A stretch of 50,041 nt of DNA from Paenibacillus silvae (GCF_014639235.1 NZ_BMFU01000022.1:1-50041), one strand, 5' to 3'; positions 1 through 8,262 are shown, counted from the stretch's first letter. Program-made: numbers and translations. Notes: generated from the sequence alone by a model not told the origin.

Positions 1-101
1 GAGGGGTTCCACACGTACCCATCCCGAACACGACCGTTAAGCCCTCTAGCGCCGATGGTACTTGGACCGCAGGGTCCTGGGAGAGTAGGACGCCGCCAAG
101 C
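1..101 (+). rRNA. rrf: 5S rRNA, 3' part
   Basis: The window begins inside a 5S rRNA gene. Typical 5S core sequence is visible (CCCATCCCGAACACG near position 18 and GGGAGAGTAGGACGCCGCCAAGC at the end). The first dozen or so bases of the gene lie outside the window. It is the last gene of an rRNA operon read toward guaB. Confidence 0.95.
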
Positions 102-105
102 AAAG

Positions 106-142
106 AACCACTGCCGATGATGTTCGGTGGTGGTTTTTATTT
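106..142 (+). terminator. rRNA operon terminator
   Basis: An inverted repeat (AACCAC.GCCGA pairing with TTCGG.GGTGGTT) is followed by a run of T. It lies directly after the 5S rRNA and ends that operon. Confidence 0.85.
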
Positions 143-493
143 TTTTATTTATTTATGCCATATTGATGCATCAGTATCCTTATTAAATGAAACATAAAAC
201 GGTCCATTTCAGGAAATCTTAACTTAAATAACCATCAAAGTAGGCGCGCCAGTCAGGATGAATGAGCGCTTATTTTGTTATATTATCAAAGCATGTCCAC
301 ACAAGAAACACAGTTGTATACATGGGGAACTACACCTGATATATCCAAGCAGTTTCCCTTGACATTCTAAATATCGCTTTGCTAAGATGGACAATAATAT
401 ATTTTCAGAAAACGTATTTTCGGCATAAAATACAGCCTGGAATCTTCGGGTTTTGGTCCGTAAAGCTGAGCAAACATAAGGAGGAACACTCGC
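143..493 (+). promoter_or_regulatory. guaB upstream region with candidate promoter
   Basis: No gene is seen in this 350-bp stretch. A consensus -35 TTGACA lies at 359-364, but the -10 is poor (GCTAAG at 382-387 or TAAGAT at 384-389, spacing 17-19). If used it gives a leader of about 100 nt before guaB. I see no purine riboswitch or other known leader motif. Confidence 0.3.
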
Positions 494-1951
494 GTGTGGG
501 AAGATAAATTTGGTAAGGAAGGCTTCACCTTTGATGATGTATTGCTAGTGCCGCGGAAATCCGAGACACTGCCAAAAGAAGTAGACGTATCCGTTCGTTT
601 GAGCGATAACGTCAAATTGAACATTCCATTGATTAGCGCAGGGATGGATACTGTTACAGAAGCGACATTGGCAATTGCAATTGCACGCGAGGGCGGTATT
701 GGTATTATTCATAAAAATATGTCTGTTGAACAGCAAGCGGAAGAGGTAGATCGGGTTAAACGCTCAGAAAGCGGAGTTATTACTAATCCATTTTCATTGA
801 CTGCGGAGCATCTGGTATCCGACGCTGAAGCAGTTATGGCAAAATACCGGATTTCTGGTGTGCCTATTGTTGAAGGCGACCAGAAGCTTGTAGGTATCCT
901 GACGAACCGTGACTTGCGTTTTATTCACGATTTCAATATCAAGATCAGTGAAGTTATGACGCATGAAAATCTGGTAACAGCGCCAGTTGGTACGACTTTG
1001 CAAGAGGCTGAAGTTATTTTGCAGAAGCATAAAATCGAGAAACTTCCATTGGTGGATGAGTCCAACACATTGAAAGGTCTTATCACCATTAAAGATATTG
1101 AAAAAGCAATTCAGTTCCCGCAAGCTGCTAAGGATGCGCAAGGTCGTCTTCTGGTCGGTGCTGCAATTGGTATTTCCAAAGACACCTTTGAACGTGCAGA
1201 GGCTCTTGTTAATGCGGGTGTAGATCTGATTACAGTTGACTCGGCACACGGACATCATGTTAACATCATCGACGCAGTTCGTCAGTTGCGTGAACGTTTC
1301 CCTGATCTGACCATCATTGCAGGTAACGTTGCTACAGGAGAAGCAACACGTGATCTGATTGAAGCGGGTGCATCTGTCGTGAAAGTCGGTATTGGACCAG
1401 GCTCCATCTGTACAACTCGTGTTATTGCAGGTATCGGGGTTCCGCAAGTGACGGCAGTATATGACTGTGCTACCGTAGCACGTGAGTACGGTGTACCTAT
1501 TATCGCTGACGGCGGTATTAAATACTCTGGTGAGATCACCAAGGCTCTTGCAGCGGGAGCTCATGCAGTCATGCTGGGAAGCCTGTTCGCAGGAACAGCA
1601 GAAAGTCCGGGAGAAACGGAAATCTTCCAGGGACGCAGTTACAAAGTATATCGTGGTATGGGTTCGATGGCTGCAATGAAACAGGGCAGTAAAGACCGTT
1701 ACTTCCAGGACGACGACAAAAAACTGGTTCCTGAAGGTATTGAAGGTCGGGTAGCTTACAAAGGACCTTTGTCCGACACAATTCATCAATTGATCGGCGG
1801 TTTGCGTTCGGGTATGGGATATTGTGGAACAAGCAACCTGGATCAATTGCGCAACGATACAAGCTTTATCCGTATTACAGGCGCTGGCCTTCGTGAGAGC
1901 CATCCGCATGATGTACAGATTACCAAAGAAGCACCTAACTACTCGTTGTAA
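494..1951 (+). CDS. guaB: Inosine-5'-monophosphate dehydrogenase
   Basis: IMP dehydrogenase oxidises IMP to XMP with NAD+, the committed step of GMP synthesis in the cytoplasm. The 485-residue length is normal. The TIM-barrel catalytic core is interrupted by two CBS domains at about residues 95-210, and the catalytic loop GPGSICTT places the active cysteine at C306. The NAD/IMP-binding segment IIAGNVATGEA lies near 274-284. Translation starts at GTG 494, 6 nt after an AAGGAGGA-type site at 479-487. As in B. subtilis it follows an rRNA operon and precedes dacA. A strong terminator follows, so it is probably monocistronic. The family assignment is certain. Confidence 0.98.
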   Translation: MWEDKFGKEGFTFDDVLLVPRKSETLPKEVDVSVRLSDNVKLNIPLISAGMDTVTEATLAIAIAREGGIGIIHKNMSVEQQAEEVDRVKRSESGVITNPFSLTAEHLVSDAEAVMAKYRISGVPIVEGDQKLVGILTNRDLRFIHDFNIKISEVMTHENLVTAPVGTTLQEAEVILQKHKIEKLPLVDESNTLKGLITIKDIEKAIQFPQAAKDAQGRLLVGAAIGISKDTFERAEALVNAGVDLITVDSAHGHHVNIIDAVRQLRERFPDLTIIAGNVATGEATRDLIEAGASVVKVGIGPGSICTTRVIAGIGVPQVTAVYDCATVAREYGVPIIADGGIKYSGEITKALAAGAHAVMLGSLFAGTAESPGETEIFQGRSYKVYRGMGSMAAMKQGSKDRYFQDDDKKLVPEGIEGRVAYKGPLSDTIHQLIGGLRSGMGYCGTSNLDQLRNDTSFIRITGAGLRESHPHDVQITKEAPNYSL

Positions 1952-1974
1952 TGCGAAGAGAGTTAATCATTTCC

Positions 1975-2015
1975 AAGACAAGCCCGGCGAAAATCGCCGG
2001 GCTTGTCTTTTTTTG
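1975..2015 (+). terminator. guaB terminator
   Basis: A perfect stem of about 15 bp (AAGACAAGCCCGGCG with its complement) around an AAAA-type loop is followed by seven T. It is a canonical intrinsic terminator just after the guaB stop. Confidence 0.95.
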
Positions 2016-2373
2016 CGGATACCCCTGTGATAGAATAGAAAAAGCGGTGACCGTCCAAGAATGGATATGGGCGTTGCGGCGATTTTTTGATGTGATTCAT
2101 TGCTGTACTATTTATATCTAAGTGGAGTCCGGTTTGACATATCCACGACAAGAAGAGCCGATATCTGATTAAGGTACATAAGCAATCGGCAAGATGCGAA
2201 CGAAGTGATAATAGATCTGGACGTTAGAGCAAAGAACTTGCTCATTTCGATACAGCGCATATAACACAGATACACATCCAATTACACATGGACAGGGATT
2301 AAGAAAATGGGCAGCTTCAGCTGCACTGAGGCATCTCATTCAGAAGCTTCGGATCGAAGGGAGTATTCATCAA
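2016..2373 (+). promoter_or_regulatory. dacA upstream region, weak promoter candidate
   Basis: This roughly 350-bp stretch holds no gene. A possible promoter is TTGCTC at 2238-2243, 16 nt, then TATAAC at 2260-2265, giving a leader of about 100 nt. A TTGACA at 2134-2139 lacks a good -10 partner. The dacA ribosome binding site AAGGGAG is at 2357-2363. Confidence 0.3.
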
Positions 2374-3765
2374 TTGAAAGCCAAACACATGAATAAGAAG
2401 AAGCGTCAAATCCTCAAAAAGAGCGTAGCCTCCGTTATGCTGCTTAACATGCTGTGTATGTCTGCGGTAATGCCTGTGATGGCGGCAGCCAACAACTCTG
2501 GTCAGGTTTTGACGGCAGCGGCAACGACTACCAAAACATCAGCAAAGGCTGTAAGCATTCCGTCAGTTGATTCGCTTGGACTTGATGTGAGGTCAGCAGT
2601 TCTAATGGAAGCTTCCACAGGCGAGATCCTTTTGTCGGTTAATGCAGATAAAGCAATGCCGCCAGCAAGTATGACCAAAATGATGACTGAATATATCGTT
2701 GCTGAACAGGTCAAGCAAGGCAAATTTGGCTGGGACACTGTCGTTGAAGTGGGTAAGAATGCAGCGAAAAGTATCGGGTCCCGTATTTTCCTGGCTGAAG
2801 GTGACAAGCACACAGTGAAGGATCTGTATATCGCGATGGCGGTTGGTTCAGCGAATGATGCTACCGTTGCGCTCGCTGAGTTTGTTGCAGGTTCGGAGCA
2901 AGAGTTTGTGAAATTGATGAATGAAGAAGCCCAGCGTATGGGGATGAAGGATACTCATTTCATTAACTCCACCGGTCTGGACCGAAAAGATATGCCAGCC
3001 GAGTTCCGCCCTGCAGAAGACAAGGAAACAGTGATGTCTGCGATGGATGCAGCGATTCTATGCAGATATATTGTAAGAGATCACCCGGACTACAAGGATT
3101 TCACAACAATTCAATCCTACAAATTCCGTCCTAACGATAAAGCGCCGATTATCAACTATAACTGGATGCTGGAAGCGAATAAAAGTATAACCAACTTCAA
3201 AAGCTACGCCTACGAAGGTCTGGATGGCATGAAAACAGGCCATACAAGCAACGCAGGTAATAACTTCACAGGTACGGCTGAACGTAACGGCATGCGTCTG
3301 ATCAGCGTAGTTATGGGCACTGATTCGGAATCCGCTCGTTTTAGAGAGACTAAAAAGGTGCTGGACTATGGATTCGACAATTTCGAGGTTAAACAAGCCG
3401 TTGCAGGTAAAACAAAAGTAACAGGCTGGGAATCGGTACCTTTGAAAAAAGGGAAAGAGACCTCCGTCCCGGTTGTTACAGATAATGCGGTAAGTTTTGT
3501 CGTGCCTAAAGGAACTCAGAACCTGGATGTTACATTCAAAGCAAGTGTAACTGAAGCGGACAAACTGGTGGCACCGATCAAAGCGGGCACCAAGGTTGGT
3601 ACGGTAACGTACACTTACAAAGCAGAGGGAATGGAACCACAGGAGAAAACGGTGAACCTGATTACTGCTGAAGAGGCGGAAAAGGGTGGCTGGTTCCGTC
3701 TGTTCTTCCGTGCCATTAAAGATTTCTTCGTTGATCTGTTTGACGGAATCAAAAACCTGTTCTAA
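2374..3765 (+). CDS. dacA: D-alanyl-D-alanine carboxypeptidase (PBP5 type)
   Basis: A low-molecular-mass penicillin-binding protein (peptidase S11) that trims the terminal D-Ala from peptidoglycan pentapeptides outside the membrane. The N-terminus has a basic stretch and a hydrophobic signal peptide ending near the AAA at residues 37-39. The active-site motifs are all present: S99-M-T-K102 (SxxK), S159-A-N161 (SxN) and K287-T-G. A C-terminal PBP5 beta domain and a final amphipathic stretch rich in Phe (about 445-463) fit the usual membrane-anchoring tail. The start is TTG 2374, because AAGGGAG at 2357-2363 is 10 nt away; the ATG at 2389 would be 25 nt away. The order guaB-dacA-pdxST matches B. 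subtilis. Confidence 0.96.
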   Translation: MKAKHMNKKKRQILKKSVASVMLLNMLCMSAVMPVMAAANNSGQVLTAAATTTKTSAKAVSIPSVDSLGLDVRSAVLMEASTGEILLSVNADKAMPPASMTKMMTEYIVAEQVKQGKFGWDTVVEVGKNAAKSIGSRIFLAEGDKHTVKDLYIAMAVGSANDATVALAEFVAGSEQEFVKLMNEEAQRMGMKDTHFINSTGLDRKDMPAEFRPAEDKETVMSAMDAAILCRYIVRDHPDYKDFTTIQSYKFRPNDKAPIINYNWMLEANKSITNFKSYAYEGLDGMKTGHTSNAGNNFTGTAERNGMRLISVVMGTDSESARFRETKKVLDYGFDNFEVKQAVAGKTKVTGWESVPLKKGKETSVPVVTDNAVSFVVPKGTQNLDVTFKASVTEADKLVAPIKAGTKVGTVTYTYKAEGMEPQEKTVNLITAEEAEKGGWFRLFFRAIKDFFVDLFDGIKNLF

Positions 3766-3798
3766 CCGAAAAATACAAACTAATACTGAATGAGTGGA

Positions 3799-3827
3799 TT
3801 GTATATTTACGTTTTTTAGGGTAAAAT
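3799..3827 (+). promoter_or_regulatory. pdxST promoter
   Basis: TTGTAT at 3799-3804 and TAAAAT at 3822-3827 are separated by 17 bp, a sigma-A-like arrangement. The predicted transcript has a leader of about 110 nt before pdxS. No clear terminator for dacA was seen between the genes. Confidence 0.5.
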
Positions 3828-3946
3828 ATCAAGTTAGAATTCGACGTATTAAAGTAAAAAAGTCTAAGGTTCTTTCATAAGGAAACAAGCAGTTCAATGC
3901 TTATTGAAAATGGGAGACAACACATACACTACGGGGGGCTTGGAAT

Positions 3947-4828
3947 ATGGAAACGGGAACATCACGCGTTAAAAGAGGTATGGCTGAAATGCAAAAAGGC
4001 GGCGTTATCATGGACGTCATGAACGCTGAGCAAGCTAAAATTGCGGAAGCTGCAGGTGCAACAGCAGTAATGGCACTTGAGCGTGTTCCTTCCGATATTC
4101 GTGCAGCAGGTGGAGTGGCTCGTATGGCCGATCCAACGATTGTGGAAGAAGTAATGAAGGTTGTAACGATTCCTGTTATGGCCAAAGCTCGTATCGGTCA
4201 CTATGTAGAAGCTAAAGTGCTTGAGTCGCTGGGTGTGGATTACCTCGATGAGAGTGAGGTACTGACTCCTGCGGATGAAGTATTCCATATTGATAAACAT
4301 GAGTTCACTGTACCGTTTGTATGTGGCGCAAAAGACTTGGGTGAAGCCCTGCGTCGTATTGGTGAAGGTGCGTCCATGATTCGTACCAAAGGTGAACCGG
4401 GAACAGGTAATATTGTTGAAGCGGTACGCCACATGCGTTTCATTAATGGCCAGATTCGTAAAGTGACGAATATGTCTAAGGACGAGCTGTATGCGGAAGC
4501 GAAAAACCTGGGCGTAGCTTACGAGCTTTTGCTGGATGTGCATGAGAACGGAAAATTGCCAGTGGTTAACTTCGCAGCGGGTGGCGTAGCCACTCCGGCA
4601 GATGCTGCACTCATGATGCACCTTGGAGCGGATGGGGTGTTCGTAGGTTCCGGTATTTTCAAATCCGACAGTCCTGAGAAGTTCGCACGTGCGATCGTTG
4701 AAGCAACAACACATTATACAGACTATAAATTGATTGCCGAGGTTTCCAAAAATCTCGGAGCGCCAATGAAAGGCATCGAAATTTCCAAACTTGCACCTTC
4801 CGAGCGTATGCAGGATCGCGGCTGGTAA
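3947..4828 (+). CDS. pdxS: Pyridoxal 5'-phosphate synthase, PdxS subunit
   Basis: PdxS condenses ribose 5-phosphate, glyceraldehyde 3-phosphate and ammonia to pyridoxal 5'-phosphate in the DXP-independent vitamin B6 route. It assembles as a dodecamer with PdxT. The protein has 293 residues, the usual length. K80 in PVMAKARIGHYVEAK corresponds to the Schiff-base lysine, and K148 in RTKGEPGTGN to the second catalytic lysine known from the family. The start ATG 3947 has GGGGGG at 3933-3938. pdxT follows 17 nt downstream, so the synthase and its glutaminase are made from one transcript. Confidence 0.98.
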   Translation: METGTSRVKRGMAEMQKGGVIMDVMNAEQAKIAEAAGATAVMALERVPSDIRAAGGVARMADPTIVEEVMKVVTIPVMAKARIGHYVEAKVLESLGVDYLDESEVLTPADEVFHIDKHEFTVPFVCGAKDLGEALRRIGEGASMIRTKGEPGTGNIVEAVRHMRFINGQIRKVTNMSKDELYAEAKNLGVAYELLLDVHENGKLPVVNFAAGGVATPADAALMMHLGADGVFVGSGIFKSDSPEKFARAIVEATTHYTDYKLIAEVSKNLGAPMKGIEISKLAPSERMQDRGW

Positions 4829-4845
4829 GAGAAGGGGAAATATAC

Positions 4846-5436
4846 ATGAAGATTGGCGTTCTGGCACTTCAGGGTGCTGTTACAGAGCATATACGCAGTA
4901 TTGAACGTGCTGGCGCAGAAGGTATAGCGATCAAGCAGGTTCAGCAGTTAGAAGAACTGGATGGCTTGATTCTGCCTGGTGGCGAAAGCACAACAATCGG
5001 CAAGCTGATGCGTAAGTACGGATTTATGGAAGCGATTCGTGCTTTTGCCGCAGAAGGCAAGCCGGTATTCGGAACCTGTGCGGGCTTGATCGTTATGGCT
5101 AAGCATATTCAGGGGCAGGATGAGGCTCATCTGGAGCTCATGGATATGACCGTGTCTCGCAATGCGTTTGGGAGACAGAGAGAGAGCTTTGAGACCGATC
5201 TGCCCGTCAAAGGCATTGATGAGACGGTACGTGCTGTATTTATACGCGCACCGTTGATTGAGAGTGTTGGCGATGGAGTAGAGGTTCTGTCAACCTATAA
5301 CGATGAGATTGTGACAGCGCGCCAGGGTCATTTGCTTGCGTGCTCATATCATCCAGAGTTAACAGACGACTATCGTTTGCATGCTTATTTTGTAGACATG
5401 GCTAGAGCTTACAAACAATCTGCAGAAGCAAAATAA
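4846..5436 (+). CDS. pdxT: Pyridoxal 5'-phosphate synthase glutaminase, PdxT subunit
   Basis: PdxT is the class I glutamine amidotransferase that hydrolyses glutamine and channels ammonia to PdxS. The catalytic triad is visible: C78 in FGTCAGL, and H169 and E171 in SYHPEL. The oxyanion-loop motif LPGGEST is at 43-49. The length of 196 residues is normal. The ribosome binding site is the purine-rich AGAAGGGGAAA before ATG 4846. It forms an operon with pdxS. The segment after its stop folds into an unexplained 155-nt element ending in a T-run, which may terminate this operon. Confidence 0.98.
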   Translation: MKIGVLALQGAVTEHIRSIERAGAEGIAIKQVQQLEELDGLILPGGESTTIGKLMRKYGFMEAIRAFAAEGKPVFGTCAGLIVMAKHIQGQDEAHLELMDMTVSRNAFGRQRESFETDLPVKGIDETVRAVFIRAPLIESVGDGVEVLSTYNDEIVTARQGHLLACSYHPELTDDYRLHAYFVDMARAYKQSAEAK

Positions 5437-5447
5437 AGTATGATGGT

Positions 5448-5602
5448 ACAACCTATGATCTCCCGGTCCTAGGATCACTCCTCAGCCGTTTGCTCAAGGC
5501 CGCTGCGGTAGCTGAATCTGGACGGATGCCTCATGTTGCTTGTAACTGCTGCATAGCGGGAATCGCAGCGGAAGGCGACACCGGGGACATAGGTTGTTTT
5601 TT
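5448..5602 (+). ncRNA. Structured element between pdxT and serS (unknown RNA or attenuator)
   Basis: ACAACCTATG at 5448-5457 is perfectly complementary to CATAGGTTGT at 5588-5597. The pairing extends inward through a 3-nt bulge with TCCCGG (5461-5466) against CCGGGGA (5581-5587). Six T (5597-5602) follow the 3' strand immediately. About 115 nt enclosed by this helix contain further stems, for example a TCAGC...GCTGA pair and CTGCTGC...GCAGCGG. The shape is that of a compact RNA with its own intrinsic terminator, or of a serS leader. I find no T-box consensus (AGGGTGGNACCGCG). The family is unknown to me. Confidence 0.5.
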
Positions 5603-5608
5603 CGGTTA

Positions 5609-5630
5609 TTGATATGGATTAGGTTATAAT
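5609..5630 (+). promoter_or_regulatory. serS promoter candidate
   Basis: A perfect -10 TATAAT is at 5625-5630, about 85 bp before serS. The only good -35-like hexamer, TTGATA at 5609-5614, is just 10 bp upstream; a 17-18 bp spacing would use poor TTCGGT/TCGGTT. The -10 is convincing, the -35 is not. Confidence 0.4.
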
Positions 5631-5714
5631 AGATATATTGTTTATTTAATAAGAGTTCTACCTATAGGTTTGACATGAGGCCTGACATGCGGGCTTATCT
5701 AGGAGGGGTACGTA

Positions 5715-6998
5715 GTGCTTGATGTAAAAATATTGCGGAATGAATATGCACGAGTTGAAGAAGCATTGAATAACCGCGGTAAATCAGTTGATCTGATTGC
5801 AGGATTTACCGAATTGGACGCTAAGCGCCGGGAATTGCTGCAGGAGAGTGAGAACCTGAAGAGCCGTCGTAATACAGTGTCAGCAGAAGTAGCCAGATTG
5901 AAGAAAAACCGTGAGAATGCGGATGACCTAATTGTTGAAATGCGCGAAGTTTCCGATCGCATCAAAGCGATGGACGAAGAAGTCCGTGAGCTTGAAGTGA
6001 AGATCAACGATTTGACAATGGCGATCCCCAACATTCCTAATGAGAGTGTACCTGTGGGTGCATCTGAAGAGGACAATGTCGAAATTCGTCGCTGGGAAGA
6101 GCCAAAGTCGTTTGCCTTCACGCCTAAGGCGCACTGGGAGATTGCACAGGAGCTGGATATCCTTGATTTTGAAGCAGCCGCTAAAGTCACGGGTTCTCGC
6201 TTTACCTTTTACAAAGGATATGGGGCGCGTCTGGAGCGTGCACTGATTAACTTTATGATGGATTTGCACAGTGACCAGCATGGGTATGAAGAGATTTTGC
6301 CTCCATATATCGTCAATCGGGACAGTCTGTTTGGCACAGGGCAGCTGCCGAAGTTCGAAGAGGATCTGTTCAAGCTGAGAGATACGGAGTATTATCTGAT
6401 TCCTACAGCAGAAGTGCCGGTAACGAACTACCATCGCGAAGAGATTTTGAATGCGGATGATCTGCCTAAGCATTTTGTGGCGTACAGCTCATGCTTCCGC
6501 TCGGAGGCCGGTTCGGCTGGACGTGATACTCGGGGCTTAATTCGTCAGCATCAGTTCAACAAGGTAGAGCTGCTTAAACTGTCCACACCGGAGACATCGT
6601 ATGATGAGCTGGAGAAAATGACACAGAATGCAGAACGTGTATTGCAGCTGCTGGGATTGCCATACCGTGTATTGACGCTTTGTACAGCAGATATGGGCTT
6701 CACTTCAGCTAAAACGTATGATATCGAGGTATGGTTGCCAGAGAGCAACACGTACCGTGAAATTTCTTCCTGCTCCAACTGTGAAGATTTTCAGGCACGT
6801 CGTGCCAATATTCGTTTCCGCAGAGAGCCTAAGGCGAAGCCTGAATTTGTGCATACACTGAACGGTTCAGGATTGGCGGTAGGGCGTACGGTAGCAGCCA
6901 TTCTGGAGAACTATCAGCAAGAAGACGGTACGGTGATTATTCCAGAAGCATTGCGTCCATATATGGGTGGACTTGAAGTCATCGCTCGCCGTAAATAG
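5715..6998 (+). CDS. serS: Seryl-tRNA synthetase
   Basis: SerRS charges tRNA-Ser with serine, and also tRNA-Sec where present. The 427-residue protein has the N-terminal long coiled-coil arm (about residues 27-105, charged heptads) that contacts the extra arm of tRNA-Ser. The class II catalytic core follows, with motif 2 (FRSEAGSAGRDTRGL) and motif 3 (GSGLAVGRTVAAILENYQ). The start GTG 5715 has AGGAGGGG at 5701-5708. A tRNA-Ser gene lies about 200 bp downstream, as in B. subtilis. B. subtilis serS is controlled by a T-box; I see no T-box core here, only the unusual structured element upstream. Confidence 0.98.
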   Translation: MLDVKILRNEYARVEEALNNRGKSVDLIAGFTELDAKRRELLQESENLKSRRNTVSAEVARLKKNRENADDLIVEMREVSDRIKAMDEEVRELEVKINDLTMAIPNIPNESVPVGASEEDNVEIRRWEEPKSFAFTPKAHWEIAQELDILDFEAAAKVTGSRFTFYKGYGARLERALINFMMDLHSDQHGYEEILPPYIVNRDSLFGTGQLPKFEEDLFKLRDTEYYLIPTAEVPVTNYHREEILNADDLPKHFVAYSSCFRSEAGSAGRDTRGLIRQHQFNKVELLKLSTPETSYDELEKMTQNAERVLQLLGLPYRVLTLCTADMGFTSAKTYDIEVWLPESNTYREISSCSNCEDFQARRANIRFRREPKAKPEFVHTLNGSGLAVGRTVAAILENYQQEDGTVIIPEALRPYMGGLEVIARRK

Positions 6999-7134
6999 TC
7001 GAAGCTTGAAATAGCATAATCAACAAGTCATCTTAACTCCATTCGCCATTTGAGGGTGGCGGGTGGAACGGATGATTTGTTACAGTGCTGATGGCTGTTA
7101 AAATCAGGTGCTAACATAAAATTTAAATAAAAAC

Positions 7135-7164
7135 TTGCATTACATCATTAATCTATGGTATGAT
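7135..7164 (+). promoter_or_regulatory. tRNA-Ser promoter
   Basis: TTGCAT at 7135-7140, an 18-bp spacer and TATGAT at 7159-7164, the latter preceded by TGG (extended -10). It lies about 34 bp before the tRNA 5' end, the expected place for a stable-RNA promoter. Confidence 0.65.
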
Positions 7165-7197
7165 ACTTTTCGTGGCAAGTTTATAAAATGAATATAT

Positions 7198-7286
7198 GGA
7201 GAGGTACCGAAGCGGTCATAACGGGGCGGTCTTGAAAACCGTTAGGGTGCAAGCCCACGTGGGTTCGAATCCCACCCTCTCCGCCA
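7198..7286 (+). tRNA. tRNA-Ser (UGA anticodon)
   Basis: The acceptor stem GGAGAGG pairs with CCTCTCC. The anticodon stem GCGGT/ACCGT encloses CUUGAAA, giving anticodon UGA (7233-7235), which reads UCA and other UCN codons. A long variable arm and the T arm (GUUCGAAUC) complete a class II tRNA. The 3' CCA is encoded. Length 89 nt. Confidence 0.97.
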
Positions 7287-7302
7287 TACTACACTTATAA
7301 CA

Positions 7303-7336
7303 AGGATTCGAGCGATTATGCTCGGGTCCTTTTTTG
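7303..7336 (+). terminator. tRNA-Ser terminator
   Basis: GGATTCGAGC pairs (with G-U pairs) with GCTCGGGTCC around a 6-nt loop and is followed by six T, 17 nt after the tRNA. Confidence 0.9.
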
Positions 7337-7453
7337 ATTTTTCCAAACTATGGTGTAAATATGAAAGCAGTTCAGTACCACTTCGTTCAGAAGTTCGCAG
7401 CATGCATAAAAACTGCGTTATTGCCGCACGTTATAGAAGTGGAGGTGGTTAAG

Positions 7454-7795
7454 ATGAACCGCGAGCTGAACATAGATCAGAACGAACTTGTAGGTGCATG
7501 GCAGGACCGTTTGCCACAAGTCCTGAATGCAGGAGATCAGGCGCAGGTGATGGCCGATGAGGCCGATGAACAAGCGATTCGGATACACATTGCAACAGCG
7601 GGGCACGAGATGTACTCTTTTGATTTTAAATGTCAATATGTTGATTCTCGTGAGGTTAGCGTTGAGCTGGTTGATGTGGAACGGGATGGGCGGACAACAG
7701 ATGAACGCACAGAGCCCATTCAAGAGCTCGCTCATGATTACACCAGACATATTCATGAATGTGCTCAGTCCCTGCAATCCATAACAAATTCCTAA
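7454..7795 (+). CDS. Small acidic protein of unknown function
   Basis: A 113-residue protein, acidic and rich in Asp, Glu, Gln and His, with no signal peptide or membrane segment. I do not recognise a family. The frame is open from 7334, but ATG 7454 is chosen because GGAGGTGG at 7441-7448 lies 5 nt upstream. The part around residues 45-75 alternates hydrophobic and polar residues (FDFKCQYVDSREVSVELVDV), which suggests beta strands. It is followed closely by two more small genes, the second an SspP-like spore protein, so an expression link with sporulation is possible but not shown. Confidence 0.75.
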   Translation: MNRELNIDQNELVGAWQDRLPQVLNAGDQAQVMADEADEQAIRIHIATAGHEMYSFDFKCQYVDSREVSVELVDVERDGRTTDERTEPIQELAHDYTRHIHECAQSLQSITNS

Positions 7796-7821
7796 TGGAA
7801 CCTGAAGGAGTTGGAAGTACA

Positions 7822-7998
7822 TTGACCAAAGCGAAGGCAGGCGTAGATAAAAATTTGCAAAATGTCGTTGGAGATCTTGAACAGACTGGTGTGAACAGTC
7901 ATCATGCCCAGCAAATACAGCAAGATACCAATGATCGTCGCCATCAGGATGCGTTAAATCACGATAAGACGGAGGACCGGGACCCATCCCATTCCTAA
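7822..7998 (+). CDS. Small hydrophilic protein of unknown function
   Basis: A 58-residue, very hydrophilic protein rich in Asp, His, Gln and Lys (for example NSHHAQQIQQDTNDRRHQDA). The start is taken as TTG 7822, 11 nt after AAGGAG at 7805-7810. An ATG at 7795 overlapping the previous stop is in frame but has no ribosome binding site. Composition and size resemble minor spore proteins, and it sits between a small unknown gene and an SspP-like gene, but no family is recognised. Confidence 0.6.
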   Translation: MTKAKAGVDKNLQNVVGDLEQTGVNSHHAQQIQQDTNDRRHQDALNHDKTEDRDPSHS

Positions 7999-8022
7999 AT
8001 ACTATGATGAGGAGGCTTCTAT

Positions 8023-8175
8023 ATGAGTAAACCGAAAGCAGTCCCTGTACCGGAAGCTCAGGATAACCAGCAGCATCGTCATTCATCCAAACGCTCCTCG
8101 ATGCAAGAACCCTTGTCCGGCTCCAAAAAGGTGAAAAATCAGAACCATGTGGATCACCTGAATCCACAAGGGTAA
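8023..8175 (+). CDS. sspP: Small acid-soluble spore protein, SspP family
   Basis: A 50-residue protein with a strong AGGAGG site at 8010-8015 before ATG 8023. Residues 29-41 read EPLSGSKKVKNQN, which matches from memory the core of B. subtilis SspP (PEPLSGSKKVKNRNH). SspP-type proteins are minor acid-soluble proteins of the spore core, made late in the forespore. The N-terminal half is less conserved and His/Gln/Ser-rich. No sigma-G promoter could be identified with confidence. A terminator follows at 8233-8262. Confidence 0.8.
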   Translation: MSKPKAVPVPEAQDNQQHRHSSKRSSMQEPLSGSKKVKNQNHVDHLNPQG

Positions 8176-8232
8176 TTCCATTCATTGCTGCTGAACAATG
8201 TGGCGTCACATAACAGAATGGATTAAATTTGA

Positions 8233-8262
8233 AAGTCCCTTGTTACCAAACAGGGGGCTTTT
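8233..8262 (+). terminator. Terminator after sspP
   Basis: AAGTCCC pairs with GGGGGCTT around a loop and is followed by four T, about 57 bp after the sspP stop. Moderate strength. Confidence 0.6.

Noticed and set aside
794..1909. Minus-strand open frame of 371 codons across guaB
   Set aside because: It lies wholly antisense to an unambiguous guaB, has no ribosome binding site and an implausible Cys/Thr-rich composition.
3962..4867. Minus-strand open frame of 301 codons across pdxS
   Set aside because: Antisense shadow of a highly biased gene; composition rich in Cys, His and Phe and no start signal.
5437..5714. T-box leader for serS
   Set aside because: The diagnostic AGGGTGGNACCGCG is absent; GAAGGCGACACCGGGG only faintly resembles it.
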